From the NCBI GenBank assembly GCA_963753815.1, contig CAVWDU010000003.1:1612001-1676000 (forward strand): DNA of 64,000 nucleotides, in the 5' to 3' direction. This DNA comes from CAVWDU01 sp963753815. Its GTDB lineage: Bacteria; Pseudomonadota; Gammaproteobacteria; Pseudomonadales; Halieaceae. This document shows positions 50,614 to 58,593 of the stretch, one piece after another (positions within the stretch are counted from its first letter, which is position 1; each line of letters begins with the position of its first letter). A program made the translations under genes and the position numbers. Below the pieces are notes generated by a model. The model was not told where the DNA came from. It made no database searches and worked only from the letters and a program-made list of their open reading frames with translations.

Positions 50614-52085
50614 TGCCGGCGATTACCGCCTTTCAGCGCAGTTCGAGTTTTGTGGTGGGCGCGGTGTTTTCCATCCTGCTCAGCGTGGGCATTCTATTCG
50701 TCGGCTATTTCCTGGTGGTGGCGAGCGATGACACGCTCCTGCGCGAGTCCGAGGCGGCAGTCCGCGCGGAGATGAGCGGTTTGATCGCGGTGCACGCCGC
50801 GGCGGGCCCCGGCGAACTGGAACGAGTGGTCGCGCGACGTGTCGCCGCGGCTGAAAACGGCTTCTTCTACGCCCTGCGCGATGAGGGGACCGGCGCTGTC
50901 AGCGGCTCCCTGCCTGCCTGGCCGGACGCGGAGACACAGGTGCTCGACAGCGGCCTGCTGCTGCTGGAGGTGGACCATGAGTTCCTGCAACATCCGTCGC
51001 AGAGTGTCCGCCCCGGCAGCGCGCACTACGACGTCATGGCTGCGGTCAGCTCGCTCCCCTCCGGCGGCGAGCTGCTGGTCGGCCGCAATATCGATGACCT
51101 CGAGATTGCCCAATGGGTGGCGCGTACCCTGGGCTGGGTAATGATTGCCATCCTGCTCTCTATCTCGGCGCTGAGTTTTTTCGTGGCCTACTACGTGGTG
51201 AGTCGCTTTAATCGGATATCGACCACCATGGACGACATTGTCGCCTCCGGCGATCTCGCCCGCCGGCTGCCGGTGGACAGCTCGTGGGACGATATGAGCA
51301 AGCTGTCGGCCTCGCTCAACCGGGTGCTCGACGAGCTTGAAAATCTGGTGGGGGGAATCAAGTCGGTCTCCGACAATATCGCCCACGACCTCAAGACACC
51401 GCTGGCCCGCCTGCGCGCGGAGATCGAAGCGGCCGAAATTCCGGCGCCGGTCCAGGCCGGGCTGTTGGCCGACGTGGACGATATTCTGTCGGTGTTTCGC
51501 GCCCTGTTGCGTATCGCCGAGATCGATTCCGGCAGCCGCAAGCGAGCCTTTGCGGAGGCTCCCTTCGCGGAGATCGTCGAGGATGTGGTCGACCTCTACA
51601 CGCCGGTCGCCGAGGACCGGTCACTGACCCTGTTGGCGCAGCTGGAGCCGGTGTCGCTGTTCTGTGACCGCGACCTGATTTTCCAGGCCGTTGCCAACGT
51701 GGTCGATAACGCCATCAAGTTCACGCCTGCCGGTGGTGAGGTGAGGATTGACCTGAGTGCCGGGGGCGCCGAGGTGAGGCTGGCGATCCGCGACAGCGGC
51801 TGTGGCATTCCGGAGTCGGAGCGCGACAAGATCACCCGGCGCTTCTACCGGGTGGAGCAGAGCCGCACGTCTGCTGGGAACGGCCTCGGTCTTGCGATGG
51901 TGGCCGCCGTGGTCAAGCTGCACCGTGGCACACTGCGTTTCATGCCGGCCGCCCCGCCGGGCGAGGGCAGCCGAGACGGCGCCGGAGGTACCACCGGAAC
52001 CTGTTGCATCATGACTTTTCCGGTTAACCGCACGCCGGAAGTCAGCGGCCCAACAGCGGCCGGGAGTCCGTCGGGGTCAAGGTGA
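50613..52085 (+). CDS. Sensor histidine kinase
   Basis: 490-aa membrane kinase. TM1 at about residues 13-36, a periplasmic sensor to about 168, TM2 at about 170-195 and then a HAMP domain (SRFNRISTTMDDIVASGDLARRLP). The phospho-accepting H258 is in DNIAHDLKTPLARL. The ATPase domain has NVVDNAIKFTP, DSGCGIPE and NGLGLAMV. The signal is unknown. It ends 9 bp into the convergent DUF3833 gene. Confidence 0.92.
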   Translation: MPAITAFQRSSSFVVGAVFSILLSVGILFVGYFLVVASDDTLLRESEAAVRAEMSGLIAVHAAAGPGELERVVARRVAAAENGFFYALRDEGTGAVSGSLPAWPDAETQVLDSGLLLLEVDHEFLQHPSQSVRPGSAHYDVMAAVSSLPSGGELLVGRNIDDLEIAQWVARTLGWVMIAILLSISALSFFVAYYVVSRFNRISTTMDDIVASGDLARRLPVDSSWDDMSKLSASLNRVLDELENLVGGIKSVSDNIAHDLKTPLARLRAEIEAAEIPAPVQAGLLADVDDILSVFRALLRIAEIDSGSRKRAFAEAPFAEIVEDVVDLYTPVAEDRSLTLLAQLEPVSLFCDRDLIFQAVANVVDNAIKFTPAGGEVRIDLSAGGAEVRLAIRDSGCGIPESERDKITRRFYRVEQSRTSAGNGLGLAMVAAVVKLHRGTLRFMPAAPPGEGSRDGAGGTTGTCCIMTFPVNRTPEVSGPTAAGSPSGSR

Positions 52086-52643
52086 TCCCGCTATGGTGTT
52101 GCCCTGGCGGGCCTGCCTCTGCATGAACAGGGTCACCTCGGCGAAGTCGATGCCGAACTTGCTGATGGTGGAGCGGTTGACCAGCGTATCGTCGGTAACT
52201 GCCCAGAACCAGTCGTCGAAATTGACCTTGTAGCTGCTGTCGCCGACCGGGAGATCCATCTGGTAGCGCCACTGGAAGGCATTGCCGTACGCAGTGCCTT
52301 CGGCGGTCCCGAGGATGTCGCCGGCGCGGCCGGTGTAGCTACCGTCCGCCTGTCGCTCGATCGTCCAGACGCGGTGCTTGACGCCGTCGCCCAGCCGGTA
52401 GTCGAAGCTTTCGTCAAGCGTGAGCGTGTCGCCTGAGACGGTGCCGACGATGTCGACCTTGAAGCGCTGCATCATGTTGCCGTCGCGTCCCTGGACGACG
52501 CCCCAGGCGATCACGTCCCCGGTGAAGAACTCGAACAGGTCGAGACGCGGCTCGTCACCGAGGTAGCGTCGGCCGTCGATGCCACCGGTGCAGCCCGCCA
52601 GTAGCACGCCCGTGAGGCATAACAGCAGTCGATAGTGTCGCAT
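52077..52643 (-). CDS. DUF3833 family lipoprotein
   Basis: 188 aa with a lipoprotein signal (LLLCLTGVLLAGCTGG, lipid Cys near residue 18). The DUF3833 body includes LDLFEFFTGDVIAWGVVQGRDGNMMQRFKVDIVG and VNFDDWFWAVTDDTLVNRSTISKFG. It is the last gene of a five-gene minus-strand operon of a type widespread in proteobacteria. Probably periplasmic lipid-related, by context only. Confidence 0.87.
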   Translation of the reverse strand: MRHYRLLLCLTGVLLAGCTGGIDGRRYLGDEPRLDLFEFFTGDVIAWGVVQGRDGNMMQRFKVDIVGTVSGDTLTLDESFDYRLGDGVKHRVWTIERQADGSYTGRAGDILGTAEGTAYGNAFQWRYQMDLPVGDSSYKVNFDDWFWAVTDDTLVNRSTISKFGIDFAEVTLFMQRQARQGNTIAGSP

Positions 52644-53209
52644 TATTGGTCTCCCAGCAGTCGGCGGCGCAGCCCCGGCTCCGAGGTGGCCTCGGACAGC
52701 CAGATACCAAAGAACGCCCGGGTGAATGCCGGGTCCTCGATTTTACCCAGCGGCTCGCCGTTACGCAGGAAAACGGCGTGCTGGTTGGCGTCGGCGATGC
52801 CGAGCAGTTTGGTATTGGCATCGACGTCGGGAATGATGTCGCCGATGAGTTCGCGCCAGCGCGCCAGGGTCGCCTCGTCCGCGACGCCCTGTCGGCGAAT
52901 TTCCTCGATAGAGCGATCGGCGATGGCATCACCGTTGAGTTCGCGCAGATAATCCAGCGACAGGGCGAACGGTCTACCCGGCTCCCACTCGCCGGCGGGG
53001 GCGAAGAGGTTGGCATCGTAGACGTCCCAGAACAGCACGCGCATGCGCGCGCTGCCCACGAGGGCCGCCCCGGGTACGTAATCCGCGAGCAGTTCGGGGC
53101 GCTCGCTGCCCGGCGCGGTTGCACCGGCGCCGGATGCCAGCGGGAGTAAGAGTGCGGCCAGCAGGCCTCGGATCCAGGGCGCGAACCCCGGGCGGGAACG
53201 ATTATTCAT
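52643..53209 (-). CDS. Chalcone isomerase-like family protein
   Basis: 188-aa protein with an N-terminal signal (IRGLLAALLLPLASGAGA). It has the chalcone-isomerase-like fold pattern ALVGSARMRVLFWDVYDANLFAPAGEWEPGRPFALSLDYLRELNGDAIADRSIEEIRRQG. Bacterial members are not flavonoid enzymes and may bind fatty acids. The start overlaps DUF2878 by 4 bp and the stop abuts DUF3833. Confidence 0.87.
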   Translation of the reverse strand: MNNRSRPGFAPWIRGLLAALLLPLASGAGATAPGSERPELLADYVPGAALVGSARMRVLFWDVYDANLFAPAGEWEPGRPFALSLDYLRELNGDAIADRSIEEIRRQGVADEATLARWRELIGDIIPDVDANTKLLGIADANQHAVFLRNGEPLGKIEDPAFTRAFFGIWLSEATSEPGLRRRLLGDQ

Positions 53210-53772
53210 AACTGAATTCCTCTCTCGGTAGTGACGCTGTACGCAACAGGGTTGGCCCCGGTTTTCGGCAGGTTGTCACAGCGCTGGCAAACCAGGCTGA
53301 ACAGGGGTAGCAGGATCGCCCAGGTGATGCCGATCACGGTCAGCGTCAGCGGGATTCCGTGGGGGAAGGCCACGGCATCGAGGCGCATCGCCGCGAGGTA
53401 GCTCAGCGGCGCGCCGATGGCCCCCGCCGCAGTCAGCAGTCGCGGGCGCCTGGTCAGGTAAGCGAGGCTGTGGCGCAGTGACCCGGCAAAACCCAGCCAC
53501 AGGCCCAGCAGCCAGAGCGGCGCGGGTAGTTGCCCCGTGGCGTGATTGAACTGGTAGAGGCCGAGGCTGGCGAGCAGGCTGTCCGCCAGGTAACCGGCCG
53601 TACCGCAGGCAAGTACGACGATGAACTCCCCGGTGCCGTCTTTGGCCCGCGCCAGGTGCCACGTGAGCAGCATGAAGACCGGAATCTCCGCCGCGGGGCC
53701 CAGGGTGATAGCCAGGAACCAGATCGACTGGTACCAGAGCACATTGCGAAGGGTAGAGCCCGGGTGTCTCAT
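53206..53772 (-). CDS. DUF2878 family membrane protein
   Basis: 188 aa from the ATG at 53772 (MRHPGSTLRNVLWYQSIWFLAITLG); a much longer open frame upstream is antisense noise over the SDR gene. About five membrane helices, with LACGTAGYLADSLLASLGLYQF typical of DUF2878. Overlaps both neighbours by 4 bp. Confidence 0.85.
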   Translation of the reverse strand: MRHPGSTLRNVLWYQSIWFLAITLGPAAEIPVFMLLTWHLARAKDGTGEFIVVLACGTAGYLADSLLASLGLYQFNHATGQLPAPLWLLGLWLGFAGSLRHSLAYLTRRPRLLTAAGAIGAPLSYLAAMRLDAVAFPHGIPLTLTVIGITWAILLPLFSLVCQRCDNLPKTGANPVAYSVTTERGIQL

Positions 53773-54524
53773 TGTTCCACCTCGCCGCGCTGTCGCCAGT
53801 GATTGCAAAGCGCTACCTGCAGGGCCGTGGGCAGCGCGGACAACAGGCGGATCAGACCGGAGAACAACGCCGGAAAGTAGCGGGTTCGACCGCGGCCGTT
53901 GATGCCGTCCATTACTGCAGTGGCCGCCTCCTCTGCGCTGATGCTCATCGGCATCGCGAAGTCGTTGCGGCCGGTGAGCGGCGTGTCGACAAAGCCCGGT
54001 GACAGCGTTTTGACCACGATGCCCCGGTCCCTCAGGTCCACATCCATGCATTTGGCGAGGTAGTACACTGCCGCTTTGCTGGCCCCGTACGCCTGGGAGC
54101 GGGTGAACGGCAGCAGCCGTGCCAGGCTGTCCACGAAGACCAGCTGGCTGCCGCGCCGCAGTTCGGGTAACAACACCTCGATACAATTGATGGCGGAGAA
54201 GAAGTTGGCGTCGAATACGCGCCGGAACAGGTCGTTTTCCCAATCGTCGACGTCCACGTATTCGCAGGTGCCGGCGTTGAGCAGCACCACGTCGGCGTCC
54301 AGACCGGCGAGCTGTTCTCGACAGGCGGCCCGATCGGTGAGATCGAAAGCGCGCGTGCTGATGTTGTCGCTTTCCTGTGCCAACGCCGCGAGGCGGTCGC
54401 GATTGCGTCCGCAGGCGATCACGTGCCATCCGTTCGCGGCCGCGTTCAGGGCCGTGGCCCGACCGATGCCAGAGCTGGCGCCGGTGATAACGATGGTTCT
54501 GTTTTGCCCGTTTTCGTGAGTCAT
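53769..54524 (-). CDS. Short-chain dehydrogenase/reductase
   Basis: 251-aa SDR starting MTHENGQNRTIVITGASSGIG at 54524. The nucleotide-binding TGASSGIG, the NAG motif (LLNAGTCE), catalytic Ser in VDSLA and YGASK are all present. It is cytoplasmic and NAD(P)-dependent; substrate unknown. Part of the five-gene operon. Confidence 0.9.
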   Translation of the reverse strand: MTHENGQNRTIVITGASSGIGRATALNAAANGWHVIACGRNRDRLAALAQESDNISTRAFDLTDRAACREQLAGLDADVVLLNAGTCEYVDVDDWENDLFRRVFDANFFSAINCIEVLLPELRRGSQLVFVDSLARLLPFTRSQAYGASKAAVYYLAKCMDVDLRDRGIVVKTLSPGFVDTPLTGRNDFAMPMSISAEEAATAVMDGINGRGRTRYFPALFSGLIRLLSALPTALQVALCNHWRQRGEVEQ

Positions 54525-54943
54525 CACGCCAGCCTCTCCCGCAGTTTCCGCACCAGGCGCCCCAGCAGAGGGACCCGCTCGTAGACCATCTCGCCCATAT
54601 CGTAGTAGTCGCGCTGAAACACGATCCGGTTCGATCGCAGTTCCATCACACTCACCCCCTCTACGGCGATCCACTCGCCGCGGTTTAGTCGCGGGTGCCG
54701 GAAGTTCATGGTCCAGGTGACCCAGCCGTCGGTGTCACTGAATCGCATCTGGTTGATGGTGAATTCGCAGGCGGTGGTGGCCGCCAGCAAGCGGCTGAAG
54801 TAACCGCTGAGCGCGGCCAGGCCGCGGTGACTGGTGACGGGGTCGATGAAGGTGACCCCGTCGTCGTAGATGTCCGCCAGGCCCGACAGCGAATCGAGCC
54901 CGAGCCCGGTGTAGAACCGGCTGAAGCGCAGTGCGATTTCCAT
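54524..54943 (-). CDS. Nuclear transport factor 2 (SnoaL-like) family protein
   Basis: 139-aa NTF2-fold protein: LGLDSLSGLADIYDDGVTFIDPVTSHRGLAALSGYFSRLL and WTMNFRHPRLNRGEWIAVEGVSVMELRSNRIVFQRDYYDMGEMVYERVPLLG. First gene of the operon. Its stop overlaps the SDR start. Confidence 0.87.
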   Translation of the reverse strand: MEIALRFSRFYTGLGLDSLSGLADIYDDGVTFIDPVTSHRGLAALSGYFSRLLAATTACEFTINQMRFSDTDGWVTWTMNFRHPRLNRGEWIAVEGVSVMELRSNRIVFQRDYYDMGEMVYERVPLLGRLVRKLRERLA

Positions 54944-55144
54944 GCTACCCCCCTTTTGTTTATTGCAATGGTGAGCAGTCTGCGGTGTGTGGGATTACCA
55001 GACCATGGAGGGAAGATGACAATTTTGTCAGGAAACGTTGTAGCGCCGTCCCGGTCGCCGCGGTATCGACCGCCGCGAGTGTCGACCGCCGAGTGCGACG
55101 CCGAAGTGTCGACCCGGCCGCCCGCCGTGCCTGTGAGACCGGTA

Positions 55145-55564
55145 TCAGCGCTTGCGCTGGTAGGGTTTTTTGCTGGGGGATGCCGAGACGTCGTTGCGCT
55201 TGAAGCTGTCGAAGGGCCAGAGAGAGCTGCCTTCTTCATCCGCGTCTTGCGACTCCGGGTCCTCCTTCGCAGCATCGGCTGCCGCAGCATCGGCTGCCGC
55301 AGCACCGGTCGTGTTTTCGGCAACCCTGTCAGGTTCAACCGCCACCGCATCGGGATAGCGACCCGAAAGCGCTTTCACGCACGCAGCACCCGCGGCCTGC
55401 CGGACCAGTGCAGCGGTCTCGGCGTCAAGGGGGGCGCTCGCGCCCGCGCTGATTTCCGCGAGGGTGGAATCGGCAACCGCCTGGCATTCTGCCGCTACCA
55501 ACTCGCCAGGCACCAGGCAGGCCGAGAACAGGAGGGGAAGGAGTTGCACTCGATAATTGGGCAT
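55145..55564 (-). CDS. Hypothetical secreted protein
   Basis: 139 aa from the ATG at 55564 with a signal peptide (about residues 1-25, LLPLLFSACLVPGELVAA). A short imperfect repeat codes AAADAAAADAA (about residues 90-100), produced by a 15-bp tandem (GCAGCATCGGCTGCC). The tail is basic (SKKPYQRKR). No family recognised. Confidence 0.6.
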   Translation of the reverse strand: MPNYRVQLLPLLFSACLVPGELVAAECQAVADSTLAEISAGASAPLDAETAALVRQAAGAACVKALSGRYPDAVAVEPDRVAENTTGAAAADAAAADAAKEDPESQDADEEGSSLWPFDSFKRNDVSASPSKKPYQRKR

Positions 55565-55913
55565 CTTCAGGTCCGGTAATGGGTGTGAAGGGGGTGGGCC
55601 AGTATAGAGCATAGCGGGTGCTGCGTTAACAGCGCGCGGGGTAGAGGGGCTGATCACTGCCGGAAAGACCCGGCCGCGCTCCAGAATGGTGCGTTTAGCG
55701 CACCGCAATGCCCCGGCGCACCGCTGGCGGGGCGCGAGGGCGCGTGCTGTGACGTTCTACGAGCCCCCGTTGCGGGCGAAGTGCGATGTTCTTGCAAAGA
55801 TTTTCGGGCGAATCAGAAAACTGGCCTGCTTTTTGCTATCCCCTCAGGTGGCAGCTGCAGTTGGGCCGTTCACTTGCAGCGTTGCAATGACATCACCTGG
55901 AGATAACGATTCA

Positions 55914-56633
55914 ATGAAGATCAGATCAAGTATCGCCGCGGCGGCGGCGCTGGCGGGACTCTGCGCAGGTACCCCGGGGCAGGCGGATACCCTCAGCGCC
56001 AACGTATCCGTCACCAACAACTACATCTGGCGAGGGCTCACCCAGACAGAAAACGAAGCTGCGGTACAGGGCGGTATCGACTGGGCCTCCGACAGCGGCT
56101 TCTATGTCGGTACGTGGGTTTCCAACGTCAAGTACGGACCCTCGGATGTCTACTCCTACGAGAACGACATCTACGCGGGCTACGCGTTTTCGGCCGGCGG
56201 CCTGGATTTCGACATCGGCTACCTGTACTACAACTACGACACAGAAGCCGACTTCGACTTCGGTGAAGTCTATGGCTCGATCGGCTTCGGCGGCTTCAGC
56301 TTCGGCCTGTGGGTACTGACCAACACCGAGGCGAGAGAAGGGCCCGGCCAGGACTTCAGTGCCGGTAAGACTTACTATGCTTCAGCGGATTACGGGTTCG
56401 AGTTACGTGATGGCCTGGAGCTGGGCTTTCACATCGGTTACCACGACGGCGATTTCGCCGAGGCCTTCAACGGCTCCGACGGGGGCTACTACGACTACAA
56501 CGTCAGCCTGTCCAAAGGCGGGTTCGGCTTCATGATCACCGACACCAATGTCGATGGCCCCGCGGCCGATGGCGGTTACGACAACGACCAGGTGAAATTC
56601 GTGGTCTCCTACTCGGTCGATTTCGACCTGTAG
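55914..56633 (+). CDS. TorF family putative porin
   Basis: 239-aa outer-membrane protein with a signal peptide ending near GQA (residue 23). The TorF hallmark is near the start: ANVSVTNNYIWRGLTQTENEAAVQGGIDW. Alternating amphipathic strands follow (YVGTWVSNVKYG, FDIGYLYYNY, VKFVVSYSVDFDL). It is expected to form a beta-barrel channel. The ATG at 55914 gives the signal sequence. Confidence 0.88.
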   Translation: MKIRSSIAAAAALAGLCAGTPGQADTLSANVSVTNNYIWRGLTQTENEAAVQGGIDWASDSGFYVGTWVSNVKYGPSDVYSYENDIYAGYAFSAGGLDFDIGYLYYNYDTEADFDFGEVYGSIGFGGFSFGLWVLTNTEAREGPGQDFSAGKTYYASADYGFELRDGLELGFHIGYHDGDFAEAFNGSDGGYYDYNVSLSKGGFGFMITDTNVDGPAADGGYDNDQVKFVVSYSVDFDL

Positions 56634-56643
56634 GTTGTTGTTT

Positions 56644-56666
56644 GAGAGCGCCGAAAGGGCGCTCTC
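56644..56666 (+). terminator. Stem-loop after the TorF gene
   Basis: GAGAGCGCC, loop GAAAG, GGCGCTCTC: a 9-bp perfect stem starting 10 bp after the stop. No U-run follows, so it may stabilise mRNA or act as a weak terminator. Confidence 0.6.
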
Positions 56667-56898
56667 AGCCTGCTGACACGGCAACCGCCGGGTTATCTCC
56701 ACGCACCACCCGGATTCGACGGTTGTGGAGGGTCCTCTGGCCGGGAGCAACATAAGGGCTTCCCCCGGCGGTCCGCACAACTCATCGAAATCTGTGGCCG
56801 GTTGGTTCCGTCGTTTGTTCTGGCGGGCAAGCGAGCCCCGTACTCCACCATCTTGGGTTAAACTGGCGGTTTAAAATCACCAACGCCAGGAAACACCC

Positions 56899-58593
56899 AT
56901 GCCCAGCAACCGTCGATCGCGACACATCACCAGCGGTGTCGAGCGAGCCCCCAACCGTTCCATGTTTTATGGCCTCGGCTATCGCGCCGAGGATTTCGAC
57001 AAGCCCATGATCGGCGTGGCCAACGCGCACTCGACCATAACCCCCTGCAACGCCGGCATCCAGCCGCTCGCCGATGCCGCCGTGGCATCGCTGAAGGGCA
57101 GTGGCGCCAATGCTCAACTGTTCGGCACGCCGACGATCAGCGATGGTATGTCCATGGGCACGGAGGGTATGAAGTACAGCCTCGTTTCACGCGAGGTGAT
57201 CGCGGACTGCATCGAGACCTGTGTCAGCGGCCAGTGGATGGATGGCGTGCTGGTATTCGGGGGCTGCGACAAGAATATGCCCGGGGGGATGATGGGGATG
57301 CTGCGCGCCAATGTTCCCGCTATCTTTGTGTACGGGGGGACGATCCTGCCGGGCCGCCTCGAGGGTCGTGATTTGAATATCGTCAGCGTGTTCGAGGCGG
57401 TGGGAGAGCACAGCGCCGGGCGTATATCCGACGATGACCTGTTGGCCGTCGAGCGCAACGCCATTCCCGGCAATGGTTCCTGCGGCGGCATGTACACCGC
57501 CAACACCATGAGTTCGGCCTTCGAGGCATTGGGCCTGAGCCTGCCCTACTCGAGCACCATGGCGACGGTTGAGGGTGAAAAGCTCACCAGCACCGAGGAG
57601 AGTGCGCGGGTGCTGGTCAAGGCGGTGGAGAAAGACCTCAAACCGCGCGACATCGTCACCCGTGAGTCGATCGAGAACGCGATTGCGGTGGTGATGGCCA
57701 CCGGTGGCTCCACCAATGCCGTGCTGCACTTTCTCGCTATTGCCCACGCGGCGGAGGTGCACTGGACCATCGATGATTTCGAAAGGGTGCGCAAGCGCGT
57801 GCCGGTGATCTGCGACCTCAAGCCCAGCGGTCGTTATATGGCGGTAGACCTGCATCGCGCCGGCGGCATCCCCCGGGTGATGAAGCTGTTGCTGGAGGCG
57901 GGACTGCTGCACGGCGACTGCATGACGATCACGGGCAAGACGGTGGCGGAAAACCTGGCGGACGTGGATGCGGCCTCGCCTGCGGACCAGGATGTGATCC
58001 GTCCGGTCGATACGCCGCTCTATTCCGAGGGGCACCTCGCCATTCTCCGCGGAAACCTCGCCGAAGACGGCGCTGTTGCCAAGATCACCGGCCTGAAGAG
58101 TCCTGTAATGACGGGTCCCGCCCGGGTGTTCGACGACGAGCAATCCGCGCTGGATGCCATTCTCGCTGGTCGCATCACAGCTGGAGACGTGGTGGTTATG
58201 CGCTATCTCGGCCCACGCGGTGGCCCGGGTATGCCGGAAATGCTGGCGCCTACCAGTGCGCTGGTGGGTCAGGGGCTGGGCGAGTCCGTGGGCCTGATCA
58301 CCGACGGCCGGTTCTCCGGCGGCACCTGGGGTATGGTGGTCGGTCACGTCGCTCCCGAGGCCTACGCAGGTGGATTGATCGCGTTGATCGAGGAGGGCGA
58401 CCAGGTCACCATCGACGCCCACCAGTTACTGCTGCACCTCGACGTCGATGATGCGGAACTGCAGCGGCGCCGGGCCGCGTGGCGGCGCCCCGGGCCGCGC
58501 TACCGCCGCGGCGTGCTGGCCAAGTTCGCCCGCAATGCGGCCTCGGCGAGCTACGGCGCGGTGCTGGATCTCTACCAGGATGACGACTTCTGA
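56899..58593 (+). CDS. ilvD: Dihydroxy-acid dehydratase
   Basis: 564-aa Fe-S enzyme of valine and isoleucine synthesis that dehydrates 2,3-dihydroxy acids to 2-keto acids. Signatures: GGCDKNMPGGMMGMLR, NGSCGGMYTANTMSSAFEALGLSLP with cluster cysteines, and the C-terminal GLITDGRFSGGTWGMVVGHVAPEA. Full length. Its 3' end is overlapped antisense by the frame-shifted tail of the WS/DGAT gene. Confidence 0.95.
   Translation: MPSNRRSRHITSGVERAPNRSMFYGLGYRAEDFDKPMIGVANAHSTITPCNAGIQPLADAAVASLKGSGANAQLFGTPTISDGMSMGTEGMKYSLVSREVIADCIETCVSGQWMDGVLVFGGCDKNMPGGMMGMLRANVPAIFVYGGTILPGRLEGRDLNIVSVFEAVGEHSAGRISDDDLLAVERNAIPGNGSCGGMYTANTMSSAFEALGLSLPYSSTMATVEGEKLTSTEESARVLVKAVEKDLKPRDIVTRESIENAIAVVMATGGSTNAVLHFLAIAHAAEVHWTIDDFERVRKRVPVICDLKPSGRYMAVDLHRAGGIPRVMKLLLEAGLLHGDCMTITGKTVAENLADVDAASPADQDVIRPVDTPLYSEGHLAILRGNLAEDGAVAKITGLKSPVMTGPARVFDDEQSALDAILAGRITAGDVVVMRYLGPRGGPGMPEMLAPTSALVGQGLGESVGLITDGRFSGGTWGMVVGHVAPEAYAGGLIALIEEGDQVTIDAHQLLLHLDVDDAELQRRRAAWRRPGPRYRRGVLAKFARNAASASYGAVLDLYQDDDF

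Noticed and set aside
53773..54429. N-terminal extension of the DUF2878 frame (to 54429)
   Set aside because: It is antisense or out-of-frame sequence over the SDR gene; the protein family starts at the ATG at 53772.
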